Assembly: GCA_958295955.1 (NCBI GenBank)
Contig: OY282420.1
Span: 2,928,435 to 2,992,434 of the forward strand
Reading direction: 5' to 3'
DNA length: 64,000 nucleotides
Source: an uncultured Bryobacterales bacterium
GTDB lineage: Bacteria > Acidobacteriota > Terriglobia > Bryobacterales > UBA6623
Under the pieces are notes generated by a model. The model saw only the letters and a program-made list of their open reading frames with translations. It searched no databases and had not been told where the DNA came from. Shown piece after piece: positions 42,211 through 51,517 of the stretch. Each line of letters begins with the position of its first letter. Position 1 is the first letter of the stretch. Both the position numbers and the translations under genes were made by a program.

Positions 42211-44085
42211 ATGCCGTACCGAACGCCTGCTCGGGTCTGCGCCCGCCTGCTGCTCGCTCTGCTTTCCGCCGCGGCGGCCGCGCTCGCCGCGCCGGGAGCG
42301 TTTCGGCAAGACGACCCCGCCAGCTATATGCGGCACGTCGAGTTTCTGGCGTCGCCCGCGATGAAGGGGCGCGGCGCCGGAACGCCGGAACTGGACCGGG
42401 CCGCTGCATATATCGCCGATCGTTTCCAGGAAGCCGGCCTGCAGCCCGCCGGAGACGCAGGATCGTATTTCCAAAAGCTCACGGTGACGACGGGCGCGAA
42501 GATGGGCGCGGACAACCGGCTCGAGGCCGCCCGCAACCGGGGCGTCGAGAAACTCGAACCCGGCGCGGATTACATCCCCATCAACTTCTCCGGCAGCGGA
42601 GAGGTCAGCGGCCCGGTCGTGTTCGCCGGTTACGGCATTTCGGCCGACGAGCTCGGCTACGACGACTATGCGCACTTCGACGTCAAAGACAAGATCGTCA
42701 TTGTCATGCGCTACGAGCCCGATTTTTTCGAAGAAGAGCAGCAGCGCGGGCGGCGCGGGAGACGGCGCCGCTTCACCCGCCATTCGCATTTGATTGCCAA
42801 GGCGATCAACGCGCGGAACCGCGGGGCAAAGGCCGTGATCCTGGTCGAAGGCTCCCCGGCGCGGCGGGGCGGCGGCGACTCGCTGATCAAGTTCGGCAGC
42901 ATTTCCGGCCCGGCGGACGCCGGCATACCGATGGTTCAGGCCAAGCATTCCGTTGTGGAGAAATGGCTGCGCGGCTCCGGCCGCTCGCTGCGCATCCTGC
43001 GCAAGGACATCAACGGCAAGCAGGAACCCCACTCGTTTGCGCTTGCGGAATCGCTGCGCATCGCTCTCAGCGTCGACGTCGACCGCGAGCAGGCGGCGGT
43101 CAGCAACGTGGCCGGCTATCTTCCCGGCGCAACCGAGGAGTTCGTGGTGGTCGGCGCCCACTACGACCACCTCGGGCTGGGCGATCAAAGCTCGCTCGCT
43201 CCGTCCCGCATCGGCGACGTTCACCACGGCGCGGACGACAACGCATCCGGCACGGCCGGGCTGATCGAATTGGCGCGCCACTACGCGGCGGAGCAACGGA
43301 CAACCGGCGAAAAACCGCGCCGGGGCTTGCTCTTTCTGGCGTTTGCCGCCGAGGAGATCGGGCTGCTGGGCTCGCGCCATTGGGTCGAAAACCCGACGCT
43401 GCCGCTGGAAAACGTCGCCGCCATGCTCAATATGGACATGGTGGGCCGGGTTGACAACGGCAAAGTCTATGTCGGCGGCATCGGCACGGCCAAGCCCTTC
43501 GAGGGAATGCTCGACGACGTCAAGGGCGACTACTCGTTCGAGATCGACGTTTCGCGCAGTGGCTACAGCGCGAGCGATCACAGCTCGTTCGTCGGCAAGA
43601 AGATTCCGGTGCTGTTCTTTTTCTCGGGGCTGCATGCGGACTACCACAAGCCCTCGGATACCGCCGACAAGATCGATGCCGAGTCCGCGGTCGAGTTGCT
43701 GGCGCTCGTCTCCGAGTTGACCGGCAGCCTGCTCGAAGCCGAGGCGCGGCTGGCTTTTCTCGAAGGGTCGCCGGAATCGTCTCACGGGCAGGTTTCAGCG
43801 ACCGGCGGAGGCGGCGGATACGGGCCCTGGTTCGGGTCGATACCGGATTTCGGCGAAGTTCCCGAAGGGGTGCGCTTCGCGGACATCCGCCCCGGCTCTC
43901 CGGCGGAAAAGGCGGGGCTGCAAGCGGGCGACGTCCTTACCCAATGGAACGACAAGCCCATCCGGAACCTGTACGACTTCACCTATGCGCTGCGCGCCGG
44001 CGCCGTCGGCGACGTGGTGAAGGTGCGCTTTCTGCGGGGCGGCGCCGAACGGACCGCCGACGTGAAGCTCGCGCCGCGGCCATAG
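42211..44085 (+). CDS. Secreted M28 aminopeptidase with PA and PDZ domains
   Basis: 624 residues with a signal peptide at the N-terminus. A PA-type insert covers about residues 130-270. The M28 zinc site is complete: VVGAHYDHLGLG (His, Asp), HHGADDNASGTAG (bridging Asp), FAAEEIGLLGSRHW (catalytic Glu pair), MDMVGR (Asp) and HADYHKPSDT (His). A C-terminal PDZ domain follows (GSPAEKAGLQAGDVLTQWND). The order PA-M28-PDZ is known in bacterial metallo-aminopeptidases that digest exported peptides. It is coupled to the DsbA-like gene, which may help its folding. Confidence 0.9.
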   Translation: MPYRTPARVCARLLLALLSAAAAALAAPGAFRQDDPASYMRHVEFLASPAMKGRGAGTPELDRAAAYIADRFQEAGLQPAGDAGSYFQKLTVTTGAKMGADNRLEAARNRGVEKLEPGADYIPINFSGSGEVSGPVVFAGYGISADELGYDDYAHFDVKDKIVIVMRYEPDFFEEEQQRGRRGRRRRFTRHSHLIAKAINARNRGAKAVILVEGSPARRGGGDSLIKFGSISGPADAGIPMVQAKHSVVEKWLRGSGRSLRILRKDINGKQEPHSFALAESLRIALSVDVDREQAAVSNVAGYLPGATEEFVVVGAHYDHLGLGDQSSLAPSRIGDVHHGADDNASGTAGLIELARHYAAEQRTTGEKPRRGLLFLAFAAEEIGLLGSRHWVENPTLPLENVAAMLNMDMVGRVDNGKVYVGGIGTAKPFEGMLDDVKGDYSFEIDVSRSGYSASDHSSFVGKKIPVLFFFSGLHADYHKPSDTADKIDAESAVELLALVSELTGSLLEAEARLAFLEGSPESSHGQVSATGGGGGYGPWFGSIPDFGEVPEGVRFADIRPGSPAEKAGLQAGDVLTQWNDKPIRNLYDFTYALRAGAVGDVVKVRFLRGGAERTADVKLAPRP

Positions 44086-44160
44086 CCGCCTGCTTGCGCG
44101 GGCAGCGGAGAGCAAGACCGCCGCGGACTTGTCTGTTGCAACTGCTGCTAACCGCCCGGA

Positions 44161-45609
44161 TCAAGCCAGCATTTCCTCAACGACCCGCCCGCCTACGTCG
44201 GTCAGGCGGAAGTCGCGGCCCATGTGGCGGTAGGTCAGCTTCGCGTGGTCGAGGCCGAGGCAGTGCAGCAGGGTTGCCTGCAGGTCGTGGATATGCACGG
44301 GGTTTTCGGCGACCGTGACGCCCAACTCGTCGGTCTTGCCGATGACTTGGCCGCCTTTGACGCCGCCGCCCGCAACCCACAAGCTGAAGCCGTCGGCGTG
44401 ATGATCGCGGCCGATGTTGGCCGGGTCGGAGGGGTTGCGCCATTCCGACAGCGAGGTGCGTCCGAACTCACCCGCCCAGACGACCAGCGTTTCATCGAGC
44501 AGCCCGCGCTGCTTGAGGTCTTTGACCAGAGCGGCAACGGGCTTGTCGGTCGTGCGGCATTTCTGGCTGAGACCCTTATCGAGGTTCGAGTGGTGATCCC
44601 ATTGGGCGTGCTGGTTGAGAACGAAACGCACGCCCCGCTCGACCAGGCGGCGCGCCAACAGACACGAGGCGCCGTATTCGCTCGTAGCCTTGTCGTTCAG
44701 TCCGTACATCTCGCGGACGCGCTCGGGTTCGTCGGAGATGTCGATCAGCCCCGGCGCCGCCGCCTGCATGCGGTAAGCCAATTCGTAAGCGGCGATACGC
44801 GAGGCGATTTCGCGGTCGCCGGTGCGCTCGAGATGGGCTTGGTTGAGATCGCGGATGACGTCGAGATCGCGCCGCTGCATCGCTCCGCTGACGCCCTGCG
44901 GGTTCGACAGGTGCAAGATGGCGTCGCCTTGGCTGCGGAACATTACCCCCTGATAGGAAGACGGCAGGAAGCCGTTCGACCAGTTGCCCGTGCTGCCCTG
45001 AGTCGAGCTGCCCGTCTTGAGCACGACGAACCCGGGAAGTTCCCGGGATTCGCTGCCCAGTCCGTAGGTCGCCCAGGCGCCTACGGTCGGACGCCCCAGC
45101 AGCGGGCTGCCGGTCATCAGCAGCGACTGGCCCGGATGGTGGTTGACCGACTCGCCGCGCATCGAGCGGATCAGGCAGATGTCGTCGGCGATCTCGGCCG
45201 TATGCGGCAGCCATTCGGAGAGCTGCGTGCCGCAACGGCCCGCGGGCTGAAATTTGCGGCGGCTGGCGAGCACCTTCGCGGTCGGCTTGATGAAAGCCAG
45301 GCGGAGGCTTTTGGCTATGGAATCGGGCAGCGGCTTGCCGTTCCACTTGTGCAACTCGGGCTTGGGGTCGAAAAGGTCGATCTGACTCGGCGCCCCTCCC
45401 ATGAACAGGAAGATGACGTTTTTCGCGCGCGGAGCGAAGTGCGGGGCGCGGGGCGCCATCGGATTCGCGCCCATTGGGTCGGTTGCGGCTGCGCCCGAAC
45501 GGCCTTCGACGGCGAGCAGGTGGGCGAGCGCGGCCGAGCCGAGCCCGCCGAGGACGTTGTCCAGAAAGCGGCGGCGCGTCCGGATGCGCAGGAAGTCGTG
45601 GAAGTTCAT
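44161..45609 (-). CDS. DUF1501 Tat-exported protein
   Basis: 482 residues. MNFHDFLRIRTRRRFLDNVL shows a twin-arginine signal (RRRFL). KNVIFLFMGGAPSQIDLFDP and GRTSLSEWRNPSDPANIGRD, with DHHADGFSLWVAGGGVKGGQ, are typical DUF1501 blocks and place the protein near the alkaline-phosphatase/sulfatase fold. No function is proven. Its ATG overlaps the stop of the DUF1549/DUF1553 gene (ATGA at 45606-45609). Such pairs are very common in planctomycetes and also in Solibacter-type acidobacteria, where they are thought to act on complex sugars. Confidence 0.9.
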   Translation of the reverse strand: MNFHDFLRIRTRRRFLDNVLGGLGSAALAHLLAVEGRSGAAATDPMGANPMAPRAPHFAPRAKNVIFLFMGGAPSQIDLFDPKPELHKWNGKPLPDSIAKSLRLAFIKPTAKVLASRRKFQPAGRCGTQLSEWLPHTAEIADDICLIRSMRGESVNHHPGQSLLMTGSPLLGRPTVGAWATYGLGSESRELPGFVVLKTGSSTQGSTGNWSNGFLPSSYQGVMFRSQGDAILHLSNPQGVSGAMQRRDLDVIRDLNQAHLERTGDREIASRIAAYELAYRMQAAAPGLIDISDEPERVREMYGLNDKATSEYGASCLLARRLVERGVRFVLNQHAQWDHHSNLDKGLSQKCRTTDKPVAALVKDLKQRGLLDETLVVWAGEFGRTSLSEWRNPSDPANIGRDHHADGFSLWVAGGGVKGGQVIGKTDELGVTVAENPVHIHDLQATLLHCLGLDHAKLTYRHMGRDFRLTDVGGRVVEEMLA

Positions 45610-48137
45610 GGCCGGGTCACAAATTCGTCCAGGTTGATCAGAATGCGCGCGATGCCGCTCCAGGCGGGGATATCGCCCGGGGCGACGCCTTCCACCCAAG
45701 GCAGCGCCGGGCCGTTTTCGACCTGCCCGCGGCGCATGGTCAGGTAAGCGAGAAAACGTTCTTCTTCGTCGGCATGAGGCTCTCGGCCCAGCGCCAGCCG
45801 ATAGCCGAAGCGCAGCCGCTCGGCGAAACTGCCGCCCGGCGCCTCGGTCAGAATGCGCACGGCGAGGGCGCGGGCGGCTTCGGCGAATGTCGGGTCGTTC
45901 AACAGATTGAGCGCCTGCAGCGGCGTGTTCGAGCGCTCGCGGCGACAGACGGCGGCGCGGAATTCCGGCGAGTCGAAGTTCATCAGGAACGGATACGGCT
46001 TGTTGCGCTGGAATTGAATGTACATGCCGCGCTTGAAACGCTCTTTTCCTTCGGCAGGCGGCCATTGGGCGGAGCCGAAGCCGGCGGTTCCCGCGGGCAT
46101 TCTCGGCCGGAAGCTGCGCCCGCCGACGTCGTGATGGATCAGTCCGGAGACCGCCAGCGCCTGGTCCCAGATGAGCTCGGCCGGCAGGCGCAGGCGGGAC
46201 TGCCGCGCCCGCAGCGCGTTGGCGGGATCGCGCCGGGCAAGCTCCCCGCTCGCGTCGGAAGACCGGCGGTAGGCAGCGGAATTGACGATCAGGCGGTGCA
46301 TGCGCTTGACGTTCCAACCGGAATCGCGGAACTCGGCGGCGAGCAGGTCGAGCAGCTCGGGGTGGCTGGGCGGCTCGCCCTGGGAGCCGAAGTCGTCGGA
46401 AGTCGCCACCAAGCCGCGGCCGAAGTACTCCTGCCAGATGCGGTTGACGGCCACGCGCGCGGTCAACGGGTTGTCGGCGGAAAACAGCCACTTGGCGAGG
46501 TCGAGCCGGGTCGGCCGCTGCGCGCCCTCGAGCGCGGGCAAGACCGCCGGCGGCGACGGCCGCACCTCGATGCCGCGGCGGTCCCAGCTTCCGCGCACCC
46601 GCAGGAACGTCGGCTGCGGCTCGGGGCGTTCGGCAACGACGCGCGCCTCGCTCAACAGCGGATACGACTCGTTCAACTCCGCGAGCTCGGCGAGCGCCTC
46701 GCCGAATTGCAACTCCTTGGACTTTTCGTTGCCGACGACCAGCTTGTAGGCGCGTAGAAAGTAATAGGTGACCATGTTGGCCTGACGCCAAGCGCGCCGC
46801 TCGGGCGGGATGCGGATAATCTGTTGGCCGCCGTCGGTGTTGAGTCCCAACTCCTGCCAAGCCAGGTCCCAATCGAGATAAACGCCGGGGTCGGCGCCGG
46901 CTTTGAGGCAGTTTTTCTCCCAGTCGGCTTGCAACGCGGGAACGCCGTAGCGGTCGAGGATCTCCCGATGCTTGGCGCGGTATTCGTTGACCTTCGCCAG
47001 GTGCGGGCCGATCTCGCCGGGAATCGGCGCGTAGATGTGTCTTTCCTCAATGTTGTCGAAAAAGGCGAACAACTCGTAGAAATCCCTTTGGGAGATGGGG
47101 TCGTATTTGTGGTCGTGGCATTGCGCGCAACCGACGGTCAGACCCAGCCAGACCGTTCCCAGCGTGCTCGCGCGGTCAACCGTTTCCTCGAACAGGTACT
47201 CCGCGGGGTTGACGCCGCCTTCGCGGTTCTTGAGCGTGTTGCGGTGGAAGCCGGTCGCCACGCGCTGCTCGACGGTGGCGTTCGGCAGCAGGTCGCCGGC
47301 GATCTGCTCGGTCGAGAAGCGGTCGAAGGGCATATTGCGGTTGAAGGCGTCGATGACCCAGCGCCGGTAGCGCCAGGCGTGCGGGCGGAAGTAGTCTTTC
47401 GCATAGCCGTCCGAGTCCGCGTAGCGCGCCTGGTCGAGCCAGTGCAACGCCTGCTTCTCGCCGAAGTGCGGCGATGCGAGCAGCCGCTCGACAAGCCGCT
47501 CGTAGGCCCCCGGCCGCTCGTCGTTCAGGAAGGCAAGCTGCTCGTCGAGCGTCGGCGGCAGGCCGGTCAGATCGAGCGATAGCCGGCGGATCAGCGCGGC
47601 GCTGCCGGCCGGCGGCGCGGGTTCGAGTCCTTCGGCGGCGAGCCGCTTGCCTATGAAGTAATCGATTGCGTTGACGCCCGGCGGAACATCGGGGCGGACG
47701 ATCGGCTGAAACGACCAGTGGCCTTGCCGCGCGGCCGGCGTTTCCTCTCGAACGCGCTGCTCCGGCCGGTCCGCGCCCTGGTCGATCCAGGCGCGCAGCA
47801 GCCCGATTTGTTCGTCCGTGAGCGGCTCGCCGACCGGAGGCATCCTGGTTTTCGTCAAATGCCCCGCAACCATTTGGATCAGGCGGCTGCCGGCGGAATC
47901 TCCGGGCAGGATTGCCGGCCCGGAGTGCCCGCCTTTGAGCGCCGCGGCCGGCGCATCGAGCCGCAAACCGTTCATCTGGTTGCCGGCGCCGTGGCAGGCG
48001 TAACAGCGTTGCGCGAACAGCGGTTGAATCTGCCGCTCGAAATCGACCGCTTCGCTCGCGGCCGGCGGCAGTTGGGCCGGCGCGGGGGCGCAGAAGCCGC
48101 ACGCAGCCAGAACCGCTGCTGCCCGAAGCGTTCGCAT
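45606..48137 (-). CDS. Planctomycete-type cytochrome c / DUF1549 / DUF1553 protein
   Basis: 843 residues with a signal peptide (MRTLRAAAVLAACGFCAPAP). Residues 30-110 contain the haem motif CYACH in QPLFAQRCYACHGAGNQMNG (PSCyt1). DUF1549 follows (IDYFIGKRLAAEGL, LTGLPPTLDEQLAFL, HWLDQARYADSDGYAKD) and then DUF1553 (RLDLAKWLFSADNPLTARVA, YFGRGLVATSDDFGSQGEPP, ERSNTPLQALNLLND). It probably transfers electrons in an extracellular oxidation together with the DUF1501 partner; the substrate is unknown. GGGAGG lies upstream of the ATG. Confidence 0.92.
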   Translation of the reverse strand: MRTLRAAAVLAACGFCAPAPAQLPPAASEAVDFERQIQPLFAQRCYACHGAGNQMNGLRLDAPAAALKGGHSGPAILPGDSAGSRLIQMVAGHLTKTRMPPVGEPLTDEQIGLLRAWIDQGADRPEQRVREETPAARQGHWSFQPIVRPDVPPGVNAIDYFIGKRLAAEGLEPAPPAGSAALIRRLSLDLTGLPPTLDEQLAFLNDERPGAYERLVERLLASPHFGEKQALHWLDQARYADSDGYAKDYFRPHAWRYRRWVIDAFNRNMPFDRFSTEQIAGDLLPNATVEQRVATGFHRNTLKNREGGVNPAEYLFEETVDRASTLGTVWLGLTVGCAQCHDHKYDPISQRDFYELFAFFDNIEERHIYAPIPGEIGPHLAKVNEYRAKHREILDRYGVPALQADWEKNCLKAGADPGVYLDWDLAWQELGLNTDGGQQIIRIPPERRAWRQANMVTYYFLRAYKLVVGNEKSKELQFGEALAELAELNESYPLLSEARVVAERPEPQPTFLRVRGSWDRRGIEVRPSPPAVLPALEGAQRPTRLDLAKWLFSADNPLTARVAVNRIWQEYFGRGLVATSDDFGSQGEPPSHPELLDLLAAEFRDSGWNVKRMHRLIVNSAAYRRSSDASGELARRDPANALRARQSRLRLPAELIWDQALAVSGLIHHDVGGRSFRPRMPAGTAGFGSAQWPPAEGKERFKRGMYIQFQRNKPYPFLMNFDSPEFRAAVCRRERSNTPLQALNLLNDPTFAEAARALAVRILTEAPGGSFAERLRFGYRLALGREPHADEEERFLAYLTMRRGQVENGPALPWVEGVAPGDIPAWSGIARILINLDEFVTRP

Positions 48138-48165
48138 CGATGTTTTCAGCTACCTCCCGCCGGGT

Positions 48166-51100
48166 TTAGAAGATAAACTTCAGACCGAGTTGGACCAAGC
48201 GCGGCAAGCGGGCGCCGCCGACCAGCCCGAAGTTGCGGTTCCCCACCTGGCCGTTGGGTTGGCCGAACTGCGCGTGGTTGAAGGCGTTGAACATCTCCGC
48301 GCGGAACTGCACCCGCCGCGTCTCGTCGATGTTGAAGTGCTTCTGGATGCCGATGTCGAAATTGTTCAGGCCCGGTCCGTGGATGGGCACGCGGGCGGAG
48401 TTGCCGAAGAAGCCTTGCTGCGTGTCTTCGAAGCAGTCTCTATCGATGAACAGGCGGTCGCGGCGGATATCCGCGCCGCTCAGGTCGCCGGCGCACAGGC
48501 GGTTCGGACGGTGGCCGACAAAGGGGCTGCCCGTGCGGTTGGGAACGGTGATGAAGACCGGCAATCCGTTCGAGAACGTGGCGATGGTCGTGACCGTCCA
48601 ACCGCCGACGACGGCATCCAGCGCCCTCGACATGTCCGCGCCCAAGATGCGGCCGCGGCCGAAGGGCAACTCCCAGATCGCGCTGGCCACCACGCGGTTG
48701 CGCACGTCGAACGACGTAGGCCCCTTGTCGGCGGCGCGGTTGTTGGCGATCTGGTTGCTGGTCGCGCCGCCCAGTTCCCAGCCGTCGTAGAGCCCCTTGG
48801 AGAAGGTGTACTCAAAGCGGAAGTCGAGTCCGCGCGCCGCGCGGTGGTGGTATTTGGCGATCAGCGCGTTGTAGTTGGAGTTCGCATTGAAATCCGACTG
48901 CAGGATGGCCCGATAGCGCGGATAGGGACGGGTCGAGCGGTCGCAGCGCAGGTCGGAACCGACGATGCATTGATTGTTGTCGTAGCGGTTCTGCTGGCGG
49001 TGCGCACTGTTGCCCAGGTAGGTCAATTCGAACAAATCGTTCTCGCCGACCGTGCGCTGGAGCGAGAAGTTCCACTGCTGCACGTAGGGCGTCCGCCCTT
49101 CCTCGTTGAGCGTGAAGGGCGTGATCCCGCTGGGCAGATCGCGCGCGAAGTTTTCGTCGATCGGCGGCAGCGGGGTCACTGGAAAGACGTTGACGCCGGG
49201 AACGAACTCGGGCAGCAGCTTGCCTCGATTGATCACATCGACGCTGTTGGTAAAAGGCGGACCGACAGCGGCGAACTGCAATTCGATCAACTGCATATCG
49301 GAGAAGTACGCGCCGGCGCCGGCGCGCACCACCGTCTTGTCGTTGAGTTGCCAGGCCAGCCCCAGGCGGGGCGCGATATTGTCGCTGTCGGGCTGCACGA
49401 CCCGCGGGTCGACTTGGCCCAGCACGGCGAACTCCAGCAAGCCGGTCGCCGGGTCGAAGCCGTGCGGGTAGTCGGCGGCGCGGCCCCGCGGATTCGGAAT
49501 CGTGTCCTTGAACCAGGAAACGCCCCAGTTCATCGTCAGATTGCGCCGTATTTTCCAGGTGTCCTGCACATAGGGCATATATTGCGTGTGGCGGTACTGC
49601 AGCATCGGCAAGCCGCGCGTGCTGCCCTGGACCGGGGCGCCGAGCAGATAGTCGGCAAAGGCGTTGCCCGACCCCGCGGCGGGAACCAGGGCGCCGCCGG
49701 CGTTGCGCGTCAACTGCGCGCTGTAATAGCGCTGATATTGCAGGTTGCCGTGAGCGCCGGCGTTGGCGTTCTGCTGCCAGGTGCGGCGGTAACGGATGCT
49801 TGTGCCGAAGCGGTACTGATGATTGCCCTTGATATAGCTCATGCCGTAATCGAGCTGGTAGTTGTTGTCGATGTTGCCCAGGTCGCCGTTCGAGCGCCCG
49901 AAGCCGCTGAAACCCTGAATCCTCTGCGCGAACACGCCGCGCGTGTCGAACGTGCCGGTAATGCCCAGCGGCGTCAGGATGTCGCCGACCTCGCGAGCCT
50001 CGTTGCTGAACAGCGCCTGGTTCCGAGAAACTCCGAGGCGGAAGGTCGAAACCAGGCTGGGCGAGAGAGTATAGGTATGCTGCGCCATCCACATCGCGAA
50101 CTGGTTCGGATAAAACGCGCCGCTCAGCGGAAAATTGCCCGGCCGCACCGCGGACGAGTCGTTCCAAATGTACTGGGTGAAGAGATTTTGCTTGGGGGTA
50201 AGCTGCGTATCGACGCGCGCGTTGAACTGGTCGTCGTCCACGGTGTTGCGCGGATTGACGAAAAGGTTGTTCGGCCGCGCATTGAAGCTCGATCCGGGCA
50301 GGTAGTACTGCAGCAGGTTCTCCGACACCGAATTGAAGCGGTTGCGGGGAACGGTTTGATTGGGGAACGGCTCGCGCGTTCCGGCCTCCTCGTCGAGCGT
50401 CAGCGGGTCATGGATGATATCGGGAACCTCGCTGAAGTCGCCGCCGAACATGGCCTGCGTCGGCGTGAACACGCCGCGGGTGAAGCCGGCGCGCTCGCGC
50501 TGCCCCTCGTAGCCGCCGCGGAACCACATCTTGTCGCGCACGATGGGTCCGCCGAGGGCGAAGCCGAACTGGTTGCGCTTGAGCTCTTCCGGCCCCGGCG
50601 AAAAGAAGTTCCGCGCGTCGAGCTCGGTGTTGCGCAGGAACTCGAAAACCTGGCCGTGGAAGTCGTTCGTGCCGCCGTTGGTGCTCACGTTGACCATGGC
50701 CGGGTTCGGCCCCTGATCGGGCATGAAGAAGCTCGATTGCACCTTGAACTGGTCGATGTTGGCCACCGAGAGGTTGACCGCCAACTCGCCGCCGCGCGCG
50801 CCGCGCACCTGGATGCCGTTGATCGTGTAGCTGTTGTTCGCTGCCTTGACGCCGCCGATCACGACGAAACGACCGGCATGACCGATCTGGCCCTGAAACG
50901 AGGCGCGGCCCTCGGCGGGCGCGACGCCGCCGGCCAGCAAGGCGAGCTGCAGGAAGTTGCGGCCGTTCAGCGGCAATTCGTTGACGCGCTCGCGGTTGAC
51001 TACGGTGCCGATCGCGTTCGATTCGGTTTCCAGCAAGACGGCCGCGGCCTCGACGGTGACGACGTTGGTGACTTGCCCGACCGCCAACTCGACGTTGACC

Positions 51101-51408
51101 GCGGCGCGCTGCCCTACGGCCACTTGCAGGTCGGTAATCTCTTGCGTCTCGAAGCCTTCGCTCGAAACGCGCACCGTGTAAACGCCGGGCGTGATGTCCG
51201 GGTAGGCATAGTTGCCGGCCTCGTTGGTGGAGACTTCCTGCTGCGATCCTCTCTCCACGTTGATCAGAGTGACCGCGGCGCCGGGGATGACCGCGCCGGT
51301 CGCATCGCTAACCGTGCCGGCAACGGATGCGCTGCCGGAGACCCCCTGCCCGTAAACAACCGGGAGCAGGCAAAAGGCCGCTATAAAAATTCGCGCTACC
51401 CTGCGCAT
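48166..51408 (-). CDS. Oar-like TonB-dependent outer-membrane receptor
   Basis: 1080 residues. MRRVARIFIAAFCLLPVVYG is the signal peptide. A carboxypeptidase-regulatory-like domain (about 25-110: VAGTVSDATGAVIPGAAVTL...VRVSSEGFE) precedes the plug (about 125-235: VVNRERVNELPLNGRNFLQL). A long 22-stranded-type barrel then runs to the terminal aromatic (LVQLGLKFIF). It would import a large substrate using TonB energy; acidobacteria use many such receptors for oligosaccharides or other polymers. It lies just downstream of the DUF1549/DUF1501 pair in genome order and upstream in transcription, so the three may form one uptake-and-oxidation unit. AGGAGG precedes the ATG. Confidence 0.92.
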   Translation of the reverse strand: MRRVARIFIAAFCLLPVVYGQGVSGSASVAGTVSDATGAVIPGAAVTLINVERGSQQEVSTNEAGNYAYPDITPGVYTVRVSSEGFETQEITDLQVAVGQRAAVNVELAVGQVTNVVTVEAAAVLLETESNAIGTVVNRERVNELPLNGRNFLQLALLAGGVAPAEGRASFQGQIGHAGRFVVIGGVKAANNSYTINGIQVRGARGGELAVNLSVANIDQFKVQSSFFMPDQGPNPAMVNVSTNGGTNDFHGQVFEFLRNTELDARNFFSPGPEELKRNQFGFALGGPIVRDKMWFRGGYEGQRERAGFTRGVFTPTQAMFGGDFSEVPDIIHDPLTLDEEAGTREPFPNQTVPRNRFNSVSENLLQYYLPGSSFNARPNNLFVNPRNTVDDDQFNARVDTQLTPKQNLFTQYIWNDSSAVRPGNFPLSGAFYPNQFAMWMAQHTYTLSPSLVSTFRLGVSRNQALFSNEAREVGDILTPLGITGTFDTRGVFAQRIQGFSGFGRSNGDLGNIDNNYQLDYGMSYIKGNHQYRFGTSIRYRRTWQQNANAGAHGNLQYQRYYSAQLTRNAGGALVPAAGSGNAFADYLLGAPVQGSTRGLPMLQYRHTQYMPYVQDTWKIRRNLTMNWGVSWFKDTIPNPRGRAADYPHGFDPATGLLEFAVLGQVDPRVVQPDSDNIAPRLGLAWQLNDKTVVRAGAGAYFSDMQLIELQFAAVGPPFTNSVDVINRGKLLPEFVPGVNVFPVTPLPPIDENFARDLPSGITPFTLNEEGRTPYVQQWNFSLQRTVGENDLFELTYLGNSAHRQQNRYDNNQCIVGSDLRCDRSTRPYPRYRAILQSDFNANSNYNALIAKYHHRAARGLDFRFEYTFSKGLYDGWELGGATSNQIANNRAADKGPTSFDVRNRVVASAIWELPFGRGRILGADMSRALDAVVGGWTVTTIATFSNGLPVFITVPNRTGSPFVGHRPNRLCAGDLSGADIRRDRLFIDRDCFEDTQQGFFGNSARVPIHGPGLNNFDIGIQKHFNIDETRRVQFRAEMFNAFNHAQFGQPNGQVGNRNFGLVGGARLPRLVQLGLKFIF

Positions 51409-51465
51409 TGGATTCCTCCTCGGTATTCAAGGGAGATGCGTGCGCATACCCTCTCGCCCATTGGT

Positions 51466-51494
51466 AATATACGCGCTATGCCGCTCGGTTGCAA
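51466..51494 (-). promoter_or_regulatory. Promoter of the TonB-dependent receptor gene
   Basis: On the minus strand TTGCAA (51494-51489), exactly 17 bases, then TATATT (51471-51466). Transcription would start near 51459 with a leader of about 50 bases that includes the AGGAGG ribosome site. The -35 is the centre of a perfect palindrome. Confidence 0.55.
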
Positions 51495-51502
51495 CCGAGC
51501 GG
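51481..51502. promoter_or_regulatory. Perfect 22-bp palindrome over the -35 box (putative operator)
   Basis: Two 11-base half-sites, ccgctcggttg and caaccgagcgg, form an uninterrupted inverted repeat. A dimeric regulator bound here would cover the -35 of the receptor promoter. It could also form a hairpin behind the convergent-reading end of the ABC importer gene (stop at 51518), but no T-run follows. Confidence 0.5.
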
Positions 51503-51517
51503 GACGGCCGCGGAATT

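Noticed and set aside
41335-43785. Long minus-strand open frame across the DsbA-like and M28 genes
   Set aside because: High GC keeps the antisense frame open. The plus-strand proteins have full active-site motifs and the antisense has none.
45610-46872. Open frame extending the DUF1501 protein upstream to over 900 residues
   Set aside because: It is a shadow of the DUF1549/DUF1553 gene in another frame. The Tat signal and ATGA overlap place the start at 45609.
51481-51502. Palindrome interpreted only as a rho-independent terminator of the ABC importer operon
   Set aside because: No T-run follows on the minus strand, and its overlap with the -35 of the receptor promoter fits an operator better. 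A dual role is still possible.
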